In this document: positions 1 through 8,044 of the stretch, piece by piece
How positions within the stretch are numbered: position 1 is the first letter of the stretch
Layout: each line of letters starts with the position of its first letter
Source: Phormidesmis priestleyi ULC007
GTDB taxonomy: Bacteria; Cyanobacteriota; Cyanobacteriia; Leptolyngbyales; Leptolyngbyaceae
Assembly (NCBI RefSeq): GCF_001895925.1
Contig: NZ_MPPI01000042.1
Location: 1 to 43,709 of the forward strand
Length of the DNA: 43,709 nt
Reading direction: 5' to 3'
Notes under the pieces: generated by a model
What the model saw: only the letters and a program-made list of their open reading frames with translations
Told to the model about the DNA's origin: nothing
The model's database searches: none
Translations under genes and position numbers: made by a program

Positions 1-372
1 ACCTCTTTTCTCCTGCTCTAGAACAAACCTCATCTTATCGTTGATGCGGGAGAACAATCCAAAAGTCCATTTCTCAATCGTGGCGAGTATAGACTCCCTA
101 TTAACGCTTCGCTTTCAGTCCTTTCGTAACACGCAATCTGTGCCCTGATGCAGTATAGAAGCAGATTCTGATTATGAATCTATTCAAAAGAAGTGTAGTG
201 CTCTACGAACAGAACTCACTAAAGATCTCCTTTCTCGACGTGGAGTTCCTGATGTCCTCTAATGGATTTCATAGATGAAAATATAAGTGATTTTGTAGAA
301 ATCATCTCTGTAGAACACTCACAAATGTAGTAATTAAACAATTTTTGATGCCAATAATTGTCTAAAATTGTC
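1..372. other. Gene-poor stretch before the first attC-like site
   Basis: I see no intact gene here. One short open frame on the + strand at about 149-262 reads like coding sequence (it contains the words DYESIQKKCSALRTELTKDL and ends RRGVPDVL before a stop), but it has no start codon and I do not recognise it. It could be the tail of a gene belonging to a previous integron-type cassette, since it lies just upstream of an attC-like site in the matching orientation. The rest is AT-rich with many stops in all frames. Confidence 0.4.
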
Positions 373-458
373 ACCTAACAATTCGCTTGGAGCGGACTAC
401 GAAAGATCTTGGTGTTGAGTTCAAGGTTACTTACAGCCGCTCAAGCGAACCGTTAGAC
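373..458 (+). other. attC-like integron recombination site 1
   Basis: The site opens with ACCTAAC (matching RYYYAAC) at 373-379 and closes with GTTAGAC (matching GTTRRRY) at 452-458. The inner arms are complementary: TTCGCTTGGAGCGG on the left pairs with CCGCTCAAGCGAA on the right except for one extra G in the left arm, the kind of extrahelical base that fixes the polarity of attC sites. The left end ACCTAACAATTCG and the right end CGAACCGTTAGAC resemble textbook attC ends. At 86 bp it is a normal size. The polarity fits cassettes read on the + strand. No folding score was computed. Confidence 0.72.
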
Positions 459-513
459 CGACAGCGCTATTTAGTTCACTTGTACTGTATGCTAAAATCT
501 TCGTGACGCTACG

Positions 514-600
514 ATCTAACTAGCGTTGGAACCGACAACCGAATTTGCATTCTTCGTCAGTGAGCAGAACCGCTTGCGGTTGCGGCTCAACTAGGTATGC
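514..600 (+). other. attC-like integron recombination site 2 (degenerate)
   Basis: It begins ATCTAAC (514-520, matching RYYYAAC) followed by TAGCGTTGGAACCGAC, and ends GCGGCTCAACTAGGTATGC. The arms GTTGGAACCG and CGGCTCAAC pair with an extra G on the left, as in site 1. The closing core is GGTATGC rather than GTTATGC, one base from the consensus, so the site may be inactive. Its length (87 bp) and polarity match sites 1 and 3. Only 55 bp separate it from site 1, which would make the cassette between them free of genes. Confidence 0.5.
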
Positions 601-708
601 GGCTTCGACTACCCGGTGAAAGAATTGATGAATTCAGAGCATCTCTAGTGGACAAAGAATGTAAGACCTTCCGATGGGTGGGCTTACTGTGAATTTAAAA
701 AGGGCGAA

Positions 709-1080
709 TTGTTCAAATTGGCTTGGAAAGACGATGAAGCCAATGCCAATAGACTTAAAAGAGATGACTTAATTCTGCTTCGTCAGCATGGGTACGTCAC
801 TCATCTTGTTAAAGTGCTTAATCGTCAGGCTGAACGTGAAGATTCGTCAAGTGATTGGAATCTTTATCGAATTGTTGAAGTGGTTTGGGCGATCGGTGGC
901 ACAAAGCCACCCCCTTCAGTGAAGGCAGAGTTGATTTTTGGCTACCCAGAAGTTCTCGCCTACATGGGTGGTGATGTCATGAAGCTAGAAGAATTGCCCA
1001 CATTCAAAAAGGCTTGGGATACTCAGGGCGGGCTTTTGGCTTTCCAGCAGCATGTCCAACACAAACTTGCAGATATTTAA
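709..1080 (+). CDS. Conserved hypothetical protein, probably 5'-incomplete
   Basis: About 123 residues starting at TTG, the only candidate start codon in the frame. The frame is open back to 649 and the upstream codons (GWAYCEFKKGEL) read like protein, so the true amino end may have been lost or may lie upstream. The protein is soluble and charged, with segments such as LKRDDLILLRQHGYVTHLVK and FGYPEVLAYMGGDVMKLEEL. From memory it resembles a small uncharacterised family seen in cyanobacteria and other bacteria; I cannot name a function. It lies downstream of attC-like site 2 on the same strand, as expected of a cassette gene. Confidence 0.6.
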   Translation: MFKLAWKDDEANANRLKRDDLILLRQHGYVTHLVKVLNRQAEREDSSSDWNLYRIVEVVWAIGGTKPPPSVKAELIFGYPEVLAYMGGDVMKLEELPTFKKAWDTQGGLLAFQQHVQHKLADI

Positions 1081-1127
1081 ATTCGATCGCTACAGCCCAA
1101 TTTTATACAGTTCATGCACCGGAAATT

Positions 1128-1571
1128 ATGACCCGAACTCCTCAATCAAATTCCAGCACCAATATCGATGCGGCAAATCCGGCACTTCTCATTACGGGCT
1201 GTGTCATCGTCGGTCTGATGATGCTCGCTTTTAGCCCTGCAACCCCAATTTTTCTAGCGCTCTTGGCTTTAGCGCCAGCGATGCTTGCGAGTGAAAAAGG
1301 CGGAAAGCCACTCAATTGGTACTGCTATGGGTTTATGCTTTGGATCGTCGCCATCATTCACGCTGCGATCATCCCAGGAAATCCAGAAAACGCCCCAGCA
1401 ATGAAACGTCAGTTTTGGCAAGGTGTGAGGATTGGCGCAATCGTCGTTGCCGTCCTCAGTATCGTCATCTTTCCAACGATCGAAGAAGGCAGTCCCGCCA
1501 GAGCCTTTCTGGGGATTTCTGCGATCGTTGGGTCTGTAATGGGCGGGGTTGCTTGGACACAGAAGATTTAG
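1128..1571 (+). CDS. Small multi-pass membrane protein, unknown function
   Basis: 147 residues from ATG at 1128. An earlier start at 1014 in the same frame would run through the end of the preceding gene, so I reject it. After a polar head (MTRTPQSNSSTNIDAANP) come about four hydrophobic segments: ALLITGCVIVGLMMLAF, PIFLALLALAPAML, WYCYGFMLWIVAIIHAAII and VRIGAIVVAVLSIVIF, followed by FLGISAIVGSVMGGVAW. No enzyme motif is visible. It follows the preceding gene by 47 bp on the same strand and lies inside the attC-bounded block. Function unknown. Confidence 0.6.
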   Translation: MTRTPQSNSSTNIDAANPALLITGCVIVGLMMLAFSPATPIFLALLALAPAMLASEKGGKPLNWYCYGFMLWIVAIIHAAIIPGNPENAPAMKRQFWQGVRIGAIVVAVLSIVIFPTIEEGSPARAFLGISAIVGSVMGGVAWTQKI

Positions 1572-1601
1572 GAGGTTGTCCATCTGGCTTTTTCGTTTGT
1601 T

Positions 1602-1793
1602 ATGATGACAGAGAAGCAAACGAGTCCTCTTATGAAGTATCCACTCCATACCCAATCCCAACCTGTTTCGGGCGAAGCAGCCAAGAAACTGCTGGAAGCG
1701 ATCGATTCCGGTAGTGCAGTGGTTAATGATCGGGTTCTTGCCCTTGCAAAGCGGATTGCTGCTCGTCGTCGCAAAGCCCAGAAACATGCCTAG
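1602..1793 (+). CDS. Small basic protein, candidate antitoxin of the GNAT gene
   Basis: 63 residues if it starts at ATG 1602; ATG 1605 and ATG 1632 (MKYPL) are alternatives. The amino half is polar, the middle is a probable helix (SGEAAKKLLEAIDSGSAVVNDRVLALAKRI) and the tail is strongly basic (AARRRKAQKHA). Its last bases overlap the ATG of the acetyltransferase gene by 8 bp, which implies translational coupling. A tiny gene placed directly before and overlapping a GNAT gene is the layout of TacA/TacT-type toxin-antitoxin pairs. However, this protein does not look like the usual ribbon-helix-helix antitoxin, so the role is inferred from position only. Confidence 0.5.
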   Translation: MMTEKQTSPLMKYPLHTQSQPVSGEAAKKLLEAIDSGSAVVNDRVLALAKRIAARRRKAQKHA

Positions 1794-2388
1794 CTCCGGT
1801 AAGTTTGATGGCTTAGACTTCTCCCAAATCGATATTGAGCTTCTAACCCCTGAACTTCGGAAACTTGGTCAGGGGTTTCGCTGTATCAGGGGTGAATTCG
1901 TGACCTATTGGAAACAGGGGCGCATTCATCGGGAAATTGATGCATCCCTTTGTCAGTGCTGGATTGTCCGGGTTGAGGATACTTTAGCTGGCTATATTAC
2001 GCTGTTAGCGGATAAGTTGCAGGTTGAAGATCCCCTGTTGGCGAAAGAAGGCGTGAAGTATAGGACTTTTCCTGCGGTGAAGATCGGTCTACTGGCAGTT
2101 GATCGACGGACAAAAGGTCTTGGTATTCGGTTGATGGATTGGGCAATCGACTACGTGATTACCGAGGTTACGCCGATAATTGGCGTGAGATTCATTACCG
2201 TCGATGCGCTCTATGATGCTGATGTTGAACCCGCTTATGATGCATCCGGTTTCTATGCAAAGTTAGGGTTTGAGTTTGCCATTCCCACCGATCCTTTACC
2301 ACCTGTGAATCCCTATCGAACGATGTACTTCGATCTGAAGCAATTGAGCGAAGCTCTCGTCACCGAAGATATGACAGAAGATAGCTGA
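1786..2388 (+). CDS. GNAT-family N-acetyltransferase, TacT-like
   Basis: 200 residues. I chose ATG 1786, which overlaps the small upstream gene, instead of the longer frame from 1714. The acetyl-CoA loop is clear: AVKIGLLAVDRRTKGLGIRL contains the R-x-x-G-x-G signature (RRTKGLG). It is followed by an amphipathic helix (LMDWAIDYVI), the strand GVRFITVDAL and the carboxy-terminal FYAKLGFEF block typical of GNAT enzymes. The GVRFITVDAL...FYAKLGFE order is like TacT-type toxins that acetylate aminoacyl-tRNA. Other GNAT substrates cannot be excluded. The gene ends 21 bp before attC-like site 3, the usual gene-to-attC spacing in integron cassettes. Confidence 0.72.
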   Translation: MPSSGKFDGLDFSQIDIELLTPELRKLGQGFRCIRGEFVTYWKQGRIHREIDASLCQCWIVRVEDTLAGYITLLADKLQVEDPLLAKEGVKYRTFPAVKIGLLAVDRRTKGLGIRLMDWAIDYVITEVTPIIGVRFITVDALYDADVEPAYDASGFYAKLGFEFAIPTDPLPPVNPYRTMYFDLKQLSEALVTEDMTEDS

Positions 2389-2409
2389 TGATCTTGTCGT
2401 TAAGTTGCC

Positions 2410-2497
2410 GCATAACAACCCCAATGCACCCGACCGCCGAGAGGTTAGCTGCTGATTGTTCAAGGCTACCTGCGGCGGGTGATTGGGAACGTTATTC
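2410..2497 (+). other. attC-like integron recombination site 3
   Basis: It begins GCATAAC (2410-2416) and ends GTTATTC (2491-2497). The arm CCCAATGCACCCG on the left pairs with CGGGTGATTGGG on the right apart from one extra G in the left arm, the same polarity marker as in the other two sites. Total length is 88 bp. The outer bases are ATAAC/GTTAT, as in the VCR type of attC, rather than the CTAAC/GTTAG type. It lies just 3' of the GNAT gene. Confidence 0.68.
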
Positions 2498-2805
2498 TGT
2501 CTACACTTTAGATTGTAATAGTCATTTGAGATTCATCGTTAAGTTTTGGTTAGGACTCAATTTGTTTATCACTCTGCTCAAGTGATCGGTTCTAACCTAA
2601 CTGATCGCACGTGCGCTTGAACTTTGAAGCCGCCAAAGGTCGATCCGTCATCTTTCTGCTCAAGCGATCGGTTCTAACCTAACTGATCGCACCCACTCAT
2701 CTCTCAGACATTTCTCATCTCATCCTCAACTTTCTATTGGTTTTTAGGTAGATACTCCAATTAAGAGATTTAACACCAGATTTTCTCACATGGAGTCTTC
2801 CAACA
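2498..2805. other. Intergenic stretch upstream of the GH63 gene
   Basis: No gene is supported here; a 65-residue frame starting at 2388 merely runs through attC-like site 3. The stretch contains a pair of 37-bp direct repeats (separate entry) and, at 2791, a GGAG that may serve as the ribosome binding site of the following gene. No convincing promoter was seen. Confidence 0.5.
2574..2692. repeat. Two 37-bp direct repeats with internal palindrome
   Basis: Copies lie at 2574-2610 and 2656-2692 and differ at one position (T or C in CTGCTCAAG[T/C]GATCGG). Each contains GCGATCGGTT and AACTGATCGC separated by CTAACCT, so it can fold into a hairpin. The 45 bp between them is unrelated. With only two copies and no cas genes this is not a CRISPR array. 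Confidence 0.75.
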
Positions 2806-5490
2806 ATGGCAACCACAACCGCAGAAGCTCAACGACTACAAGAATCGCTGACTCATCAGGCACACTGGCGCAGATGGGGATCGTATTTGAGCGATCGCCA
2901 ATGGGGAACCGTGCGCGAAGATTACAGTCCGCATGGAACCGCTTGGGATTACTTCACACATGACCAGGCACGATCGCGGGCTTACCGTTGGGGCGAAGAT
3001 GGCATTGCTGGAATCTCAGACAACCATCAGCGATTATGTTTTGCGATCGCGCTGTGGAACGGTGAAGATCCCATTCTCAAAGAGCGGCTATTTGGGCTGA
3101 CTGGCAATGAAGGCAATCATGGCGAAGATGTCAAAGAATATTACTTTTATCTAGACAATACGCCGACGCATTCATATATGAAAGCGCTCTACAAATATCC
3201 GCATCAGGCGTTTCCTTATGCTCAGTTAGTTGAGGAGAATCGCCGCCGCGATCGCCATCAGCCAGAGTTTGAGTTGTTGGATACTGGAGTATTTGAGGAC
3301 GATCGCTATTTTGATGTGTTTATCGAATATGCCAAGCAATCGGCTGAAGATATTTTGATTCAAATTACTGTGGTTAATCGGGGTGCTGAGGCAAAACCGC
3401 TCCATATTTTGCCAATGCTCTGGTTTCGTAATACCTGGTCATGGGACACTGACGAAAGTAAGCCAACCTTGCAAGAGACAAAATCAAACGCGAACGCGAA
3501 TGTGATTAGTGCAATTCATTCAACGCTGGGGAAACGATGGCTCTACGCATCTGGAAATGCAGAACTTTTGTTTACCGAGAATGAAACAAATTATGAACGG
3601 TTGTTTGGTACGTCTAATGCTTCACCTCATGTAAAAGATGGCATTAATGATTACGTGGTTCAAGGTAATACAACGGCAGTTAATCGTGATCAAGTTGGCA
3701 CAAAAGCAGCCGTGCATTACGAAGGGTCGATCGCGCCTGGTGAAACTAAAACAATCCAGTTGCGCTTGAGTGATGCGCCCAGTTTAAGTGAACCCTTCGG
3801 CGGTGAGTTTAATGCAACCTTTGCAACCCGCAAACAAGAAGCTGATGAATTTTACCGAGGTATTGTTTCCGCATCTATTAGCGAAGATATGCGAAACGTG
3901 CAGCGACAGGCATTTGCGGGAATGCTGTGGAGCAAGCAGTTTTATCACTACGTTGTAGAAGATTGGCTGAAGGGCGATCGCTCTGCACCTCAGCCCCCAC
4001 CCGAACGCAAACGGGGCAGAAATCAAGAGTGGTTCCATCTCTACACCGATGACATTCTCTCGATGCCCGACAAGTGGGAATATCCCTGGTTTGCTGCTTG
4101 GGATCTGGCATTTCACTGTCTTCCGATCGCTATGATTGATCCAGATTTTGCCAAATACCAGTTAGATGTGCTGACGCGAGAATGGTATATGCACCCCAAT
4201 GGGCAAATTCCAGCCTATGAATGGGCTTTAGGAGATGTCAATCCTCCGGTTCATGCGTGGGCAACCTGGCGCGTCTATCAGATTGAGCAAAAGATGTATG
4301 GACGTGCAGATCGTCAGTTTTTAGAGCGTGTGTTTCAGAAGTTGATGCTCAATTTTACGTGGTGGGTAAATCGCAAAGATGTAGAAGGCAGAAACGTCTT
4401 TCAAGGTGGCTTTCTAGGATTAGATAACATTGGTGTGTTCGATCGCAGTACTCAACTTCCGACAGGTGGATACATTGATCAATCCGATGGCACCAGTTGG
4501 ATGGGAATGTATTGCTTAAATATGTTGACGATCGCGCTCGAACTTGCCAAAACAAATCCCGTTTACGAAGACATTGCTACTAAGTTTTTTGAACACTTTC
4601 TCTACATTGCCGATGCCATGAATCACATTGGTGAGATGGAAGACACGCTTTGGAATGAAACAGAAGGATTCTACTACGATGTACTGCATCTGCCTGACGA
4701 TCGCCAGATTGAGCTAAAGGTGCGATCGATGGTCGGGTTGATTCCTTTGTTTGCCGTAGAAACGCTAGAACCAGAAACGCTCAAACAACTGCCTGCGTTC
4801 AAAAAACGGCTGGACTGGTTCATCCAACACCGTCCAGACCTGCGCCAGAATGTAGCTTGTATGGAAACGGAAGGAATGCAGGCACGGCGATTGCTGGCGA
4901 TCGTCTCCCGCGACAAACTAAGACGGATTTTGCAAAAGATGCTCGATCAACACGAGTTCTTAGGAGACTATGGCATTCGGGCAATTTCTCGCTGTCATGC
5001 CGATCGTCCCTATATTTTTGATGCCGATGGAATGCAGTTTCGCGTCGATTATGAACCCGCAGAGTCTACTAGCGGTTTGTTTGGCGGCAATTCTAATTGG
5101 CGAGGTCCTGTCTGGTTTCCAGTCAACTTTCTCCTAATTGAATCACTGCAAAAGTTTCACGATTATTTAGGAGACGATTTCAAAGTAGAGTATCCAACTG
5201 GGTCAGGTCAAATGCTAACGCTCTGGGACGTGGCAGCTAATCTCTCGCATCGACTGATCCAAACTTTCCTCAAAGATTCGTCAGGACAACGACCCGTTTA
5301 CGGCAGCAATGGTAAATTTCAAACAGACCCACACTGGCAAGATTTGCTGCTGTTCTACGAATACTTCCACGGCGATAACGGCGCAGGCATTGGTGCCAGT
5401 CATCAAACAGGGTGGACGGGTTTGGTTGCTCAACTGATCCAGCAATTTGGCGAGATTGACGAAGCGCACAGTAAATCAGACGCGCCATAG
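2806..5490 (+). CDS. GH63-type glucosidase (mannosyl-oligosaccharide glucosidase-like)
   Basis: 894 residues from ATG 2806, about the length of the cyanobacterial members I know. The amino part contains [20 protein letters not shown] and [20 protein letters not shown] (about residues 103-122), hallmarks of the MGH1/GH63-like group. The carboxy-terminal (alpha/alpha)6 barrel contains [19 protein letters not shown] followed by NPPVHAWA (about 459-485), where the GH63 acid residue is expected, and [17 protein letters not shown] (about 764-780). No signal peptide, so probably cytoplasmic. Relatives act on short alpha-glucosides such as glucosylglycerate or glucose-containing oligosaccharides; the substrate here is not deducible. 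It stands alone on its strand, with a mobile element immediately downstream. Confidence 0.85.
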   Translation: MATTTAEAQRLQESLTHQAHWRRWGSYLSDRQWGTVREDYSPHGTAWDYFTHDQARSRAYRWGEDGIAGISDNHQRLCFAIALWNGEDPILKERLFGLTGNEGNHGEDVKEYYFYLDNTPTHSYMKALYKYPHQAFPYAQLVEENRRRDRHQPEFELLDTGVFEDDRYFDVFIEYAKQSAEDILIQITVVNRGAEAKPLHILPMLWFRNTWSWDTDESKPTLQETKSNANANVISAIHSTLGKRWLYASGNAELLFTENETNYERLFGTSNASPHVKDGINDYVVQGNTTAVNRDQVGTKAAVHYEGSIAPGETKTIQLRLSDAPSLSEPFGGEFNATFATRKQEADEFYRGIVSASISEDMRNVQRQAFAGMLWSKQFYHYVVEDWLKGDRSAPQPPPERKRGRNQEWFHLYTDDILSMPDKWEYPWFAAWDLAFHCLPIAMIDPDFAKYQLDVLTREWYMHPNGQIPAYEWALGDVNPPVHAWATWRVYQIEQKMYGRADRQFLERVFQKLMLNFTWWVNRKDVEGRNVFQGGFLGLDNIGVFDRSTQLPTGGYIDQSDGTSWMGMYCLNMLTIALELAKTNPVYEDIATKFFEHFLYIADAMNHIGEMEDTLWNETEGFYYDVLHLPDDRQIELKVRSMVGLIPLFAVETLEPETLKQLPAFKKRLDWFIQHRPDLRQNVACMETEGMQARRLLAIVSRDKLRRILQKMLDQHEFLGDYGIRAISRCHADRPYIFDADGMQFRVDYEPAESTSGLFGGNSNWRGPVWFPVNFLLIESLQKFHDYLGDDFKVEYPTGSGQMLTLWDVAANLSHRLIQTFLKDSSGQRPVYGSNGKFQTDPHWQDLLLFYEYFHGDNGAGIGASHQTGWTGLVAQLIQQFGEIDEAHSKSDAP

Positions 5491-5512
5491 AGCTTTTTAG
5501 AGCATCAGTTAG

Positions 5513-5653
5513 TAGACCTTTTGCGTGATAGCGAAGAAATTGCCCTGAAACTTATATGTCAAAAGACTTGTAGCCGTTTTCTGGCACTAATAGCTGAAAT
5601 GCCTGACCCGTAAAGCTTTTAGCCATTTTTTAGCTTACGACGCAAAAGGTCTA
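5513..5653. mobile_element. MITE-like element with perfect 14-bp inverted repeats
   Basis: TAGACCTTTTGCGT at 5513-5526 is repeated exactly in inverted form (ACGCAAAAGGTCTA) at 5640-5653, giving a 141-bp unit with no coding capacity. GTTAG occurs near both outer ends, but not directly abutting on the right, so no clean target duplication can be claimed. It sits 22 bp after the GH63 gene. Terminal repeats without a transposase suggest a non-autonomous element; the parent element is not in this window. Confidence 0.6.
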
Positions 5654-5763
5654 GTGTTAGAGATATCTCAAGAAAATTAATCTCCTACTCAGTTTCTTTT
5701 CAGTGTTCTTTAAGAGCATGAGACTGTTATGAGAGAAGCATTCCCCAGTGAGGCAACTAATCG

Positions 5764-7140
5764 ATGGAAACCGCAGATGTGATTGTGATTGGCAGTGGTC
5801 AGGGTGGTATTCCACTGGCGGCTGATTTTGCCAAAGAAGGACGCAAAGTGATGCTGTTTGAACGGGATGCTTTGGGTGGTAGTTGTATCAACTATGGCTG
5901 TACTCCCTCTAAGGCTTTTTTGGCAGCGGCTCATGCAGCAGGGCGATCGCGGCAGGCTGAGAAGTTAGGCATTCATACTCAAGTCGAAGTAAACTTTCCT
6001 GCGGTGATGGAGCGGGTGAGAGCAATTCGCGATCGCTTCAGCCAAGGAGCTCACAAGCGACTAGAAGGCGCAGGTGTCAACGTCGTCTGTGCAGAAGCTT
6101 CTTTTACAGGTGAACGCACTGTTATAGGCGGAGATGTGACGGTTCAAGCTCCCTTAGTGGTGATCAACACGGGCACCTCATCATTGATTCCTGACATTCC
6201 CGGTCTTGCAGGAACTCCTTACCTAACCAACCGCAACTTCTTTGATTTAAAGACACTACCCCCACGTTTGTTAGTAATTGGGGCTGGCTACATCGGCTTG
6301 GAGTTAGGTCAGGGATTGGCTCGTTTGGGCAGTCAAACTCACTTGATTGTGCGAGGCGATCGCGTTCTAGGTCAAGAAGAACCAGAGGTCAGCGAGGTCT
6401 TAGCTGAGGCGTTAAAACAAGATGGCATTCAGGTTCACTTTGAGGTCAATGTTGAGCAGGTGGCTCACGAGAATGATGTATTTACGCTGACCCTCAGCAA
6501 TGGTGAACAACTTCAGGGAGAAGCCTTACTGGTTGTGATTGGACGGAAACCAAACACCGATGCTCTCAACGTGGCAGCAAGCGGAATCGAGCTAGATAAC
6601 CAGGGGTTCGTCAAAATCAACGACCAGTTCCATACAACTGGTTCTGGGGTTTATGCGATCGGAGATGCAGCCAAACAGCCTGCTTTTACCCATGTGTCTT
6701 GGGAGGATTATCGTCGTCTCAAAGCAATTTTGTGTGGTGAAAATCGGACGCGCCACGATCGGGTTCTCGGTTATGCCATGTACACCGAACCTCAAGTCGG
6801 GCGTGTCGGCATGACGCTAGAACAAGCTCAGAAAAAAGGCATCAATGCTCGCTGTGTAACGCTACCCATGAGCCATATTGCACGAGCGATCGAGTGGGGT
6901 CACGACCTGGGATTCTACCGCATGGTGATCGATCGCGACACCGACAAAATTTTAGGAGCAACCTTAGTCGGTTACGAAACGGCTGAGTTAGTCCACGTAT
7001 TTCTATCTCTAATGGAAGCGGGAGCAACTTGGCAACTACTAGAACGATCGGTACACATTCATCCGACTTACGGTGAAGCATTACCCAGCTTAGCGCGGTT
7101 GTTGGTTGGAGACGATATGCCAGGTTGCCCCAATATGTAA
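5764..7140 (+). CDS. FAD-dependent NAD(P)-disulfide oxidoreductase, MerA-like but not a mercuric reductase
   Basis: 458 residues from ATG 5764. Domains in order: FAD-binding GSGQGG at 10-15; redox-active disulfide GGSCINYGCTPSK (Cys41 and Cys46); NAD(P)-binding GAGYIGLELG near 174; second FAD contact VYAIGDAA; and dimerisation domain with HIHPTYGEALPSL near 432, containing the His and Glu that serve as the acid-base pair in this family. It lacks the amino-terminal HMA domain and the adjacent carboxy-terminal cysteines that bind Hg(II) in MerA (the tail is MPGCPNM with a single Cys), so mercury reduction is unlikely. It is followed after 13 bp by a peroxiredoxin-like gene; together they may handle peroxides or low-molecular-weight disulfides (inference). 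Confidence 0.85.
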   Translation: METADVIVIGSGQGGIPLAADFAKEGRKVMLFERDALGGSCINYGCTPSKAFLAAAHAAGRSRQAEKLGIHTQVEVNFPAVMERVRAIRDRFSQGAHKRLEGAGVNVVCAEASFTGERTVIGGDVTVQAPLVVINTGTSSLIPDIPGLAGTPYLTNRNFFDLKTLPPRLLVIGAGYIGLELGQGLARLGSQTHLIVRGDRVLGQEEPEVSEVLAEALKQDGIQVHFEVNVEQVAHENDVFTLTLSNGEQLQGEALLVVIGRKPNTDALNVAASGIELDNQGFVKINDQFHTTGSGVYAIGDAAKQPAFTHVSWEDYRRLKAILCGENRTRHDRVLGYAMYTEPQVGRVGMTLEQAQKKGINARCVTLPMSHIARAIEWGHDLGFYRMVIDRDTDKILGATLVGYETAELVHVFLSLMEAGATWQLLERSVHIHPTYGEALPSLARLLVGDDMPGCPNM

Positions 7141-7153
7141 GGAAGATTCAACC

Positions 7154-7543
7154 ATGACAACGAATTTGCAAGTAGGAAATCACTTTTCTGACGTTGAGTT
7201 AGCGAACCACGAGAACGAACAGATTAAACTCTCTAGCCTCACCCAAGCGAGCTTGATGGATCAGTATTTAGGGTTTCTAGATGGCTATCCCCTGATTGTC
7301 GTTTTTTACCGAGGCTTTTTTTGCCCGCGAGATCGACAGCAGTTCACCCAACTGGTTCACTTTCAGAACGAATTAATGGTTAATTATGGCAAATTAGTGA
7401 CGATCTGTGTTGATCCGCCTTTGGTTCAAGCTGCATTTCGGGCAGGTTTGGGGGCGCAGTGGCAATTTCTGTGCGATGAGTCGCGAGACCTGATCAAGCA
7501 AATTAACATCCTGGACGAGACTGAACTATTAACCCGACAATGA
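7154..7543 (+). CDS. Peroxiredoxin-like (AhpC/TSA) protein, carboxy-terminally truncated
   Basis: 129 residues from ATG 7154, with AAGGAAG overlapping the end of the preceding gene as ribosome binding site. The thioredoxin-fold core is recognisable: PLIVVFYRGFFCPRDRQQ carries the single conserved Cys57. It continues VTICVDPP and FLCDESRDLIKQINILDETE. Full-length relatives continue with a segment like PYTFVL...GRPTVEELR for another 40-60 residues; here a stop follows ELLTRQ, so the last strand and helix are missing. It is probably the decayed end of a two-gene unit with the upstream reductase. It may be non-functional; I see no frame downstream that restores the lost part. Confidence 0.65.
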   Translation: MTTNLQVGNHFSDVELANHENEQIKLSSLTQASLMDQYLGFLDGYPLIVVFYRGFFCPRDRQQFTQLVHFQNELMVNYGKLVTICVDPPLVQAAFRAGLGAQWQFLCDESRDLIKQINILDETELLTRQ

Positions 7544-7897
7544 CAGAGAATGCAGGCATTGGAGGAGGATTATTAGCATAGGAACATGAAGAAACCTCTA
7601 CTCCTACAAGTCAACTAGAATGAGAACATCACTCTGAAAATGACCTGCACCTAAGTTCCCGACAGTAGTAATAGCAAAGGATGATGACATTCCTCAGGAC
7701 AAATTAGCATTACAAGGCTAATTTAGGCGAGGTTTGGCAATGCGATCGTACAGAAGTCATAGATCGAACCCGCACTAGACAACTACTAGGAAGACATCCC
7801 GCACCGCCGTCCATCGTGGTCTACTGGTGGGACTGAAAAAAGTGATTAAATCTCTTTTTAAGAGATACTCAAACTAGCTACCCAAGGGGATTTCAGG
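7544..7897. other. Gene-poor stretch after the truncated peroxiredoxin
   Basis: No complete gene. A frame at 7708-7836 on the + strand reads like a coding fragment (GEVWQCDRTEVIDRTRTRQL, then APPSIVVYWWD and a stop) but lacks a start, and I cannot assign it. It could be the tail of a decayed gene; the rest has stops in all frames. Confidence 0.35.
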
Positions 7898-8042
7898 AAT
7901 TGTTTAACTTCTTTATTGAAAAAATTCATATTTTCTTATGTCGAAACCCAAGAAAAAGCGAGAAATTGTTTAACTTTATTTTTTAGTGCTTCTAAATCTG
8001 AACGAAGAATCAGCACTTTCAGACTACAAAATTGTCTAACTT
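7898..8042 (-). repeat. Three 13-bp motifs at an exact 66-bp period
   Basis: AATTGTTTAACTT at 7898-7910 and 7964-7976 and AATTGTCTAACTT at 8030-8042 are spaced 66 bp and 66 bp. On the minus strand the spacing keeps one reading frame (22 codons) and each unit begins with the same words: KVRQFC, KVKQFLAFSWV and EVKQFLKSPWV. A stop codon interrupts between the second and third. This may be a decayed peptide repeat following the Uma2 pseudogene, or an array of protein-binding sites such as transposon-end repeats. No matching transposase is nearby. Confidence 0.55.
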
Positions 8043-8044
8043 TT

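Noticed and set aside
2388-2585. 65-codon open frame after the GNAT gene
   Set aside because: It spans attC-like site 3 and has no protein-like features.
2574-2692. CRISPR-like pair of 37-bp repeats with a 45-bp spacer
   Set aside because: Only two copies, an internal palindrome built on the HIP1-like GCGATCG word, and no cas gene anywhere in the window.
5764-7140. Mercuric reductase (merA)
   Set aside because: No HMA domain, no paired carboxy-terminal cysteines and no mer genes nearby; only the general disulfide reductase family is supported.
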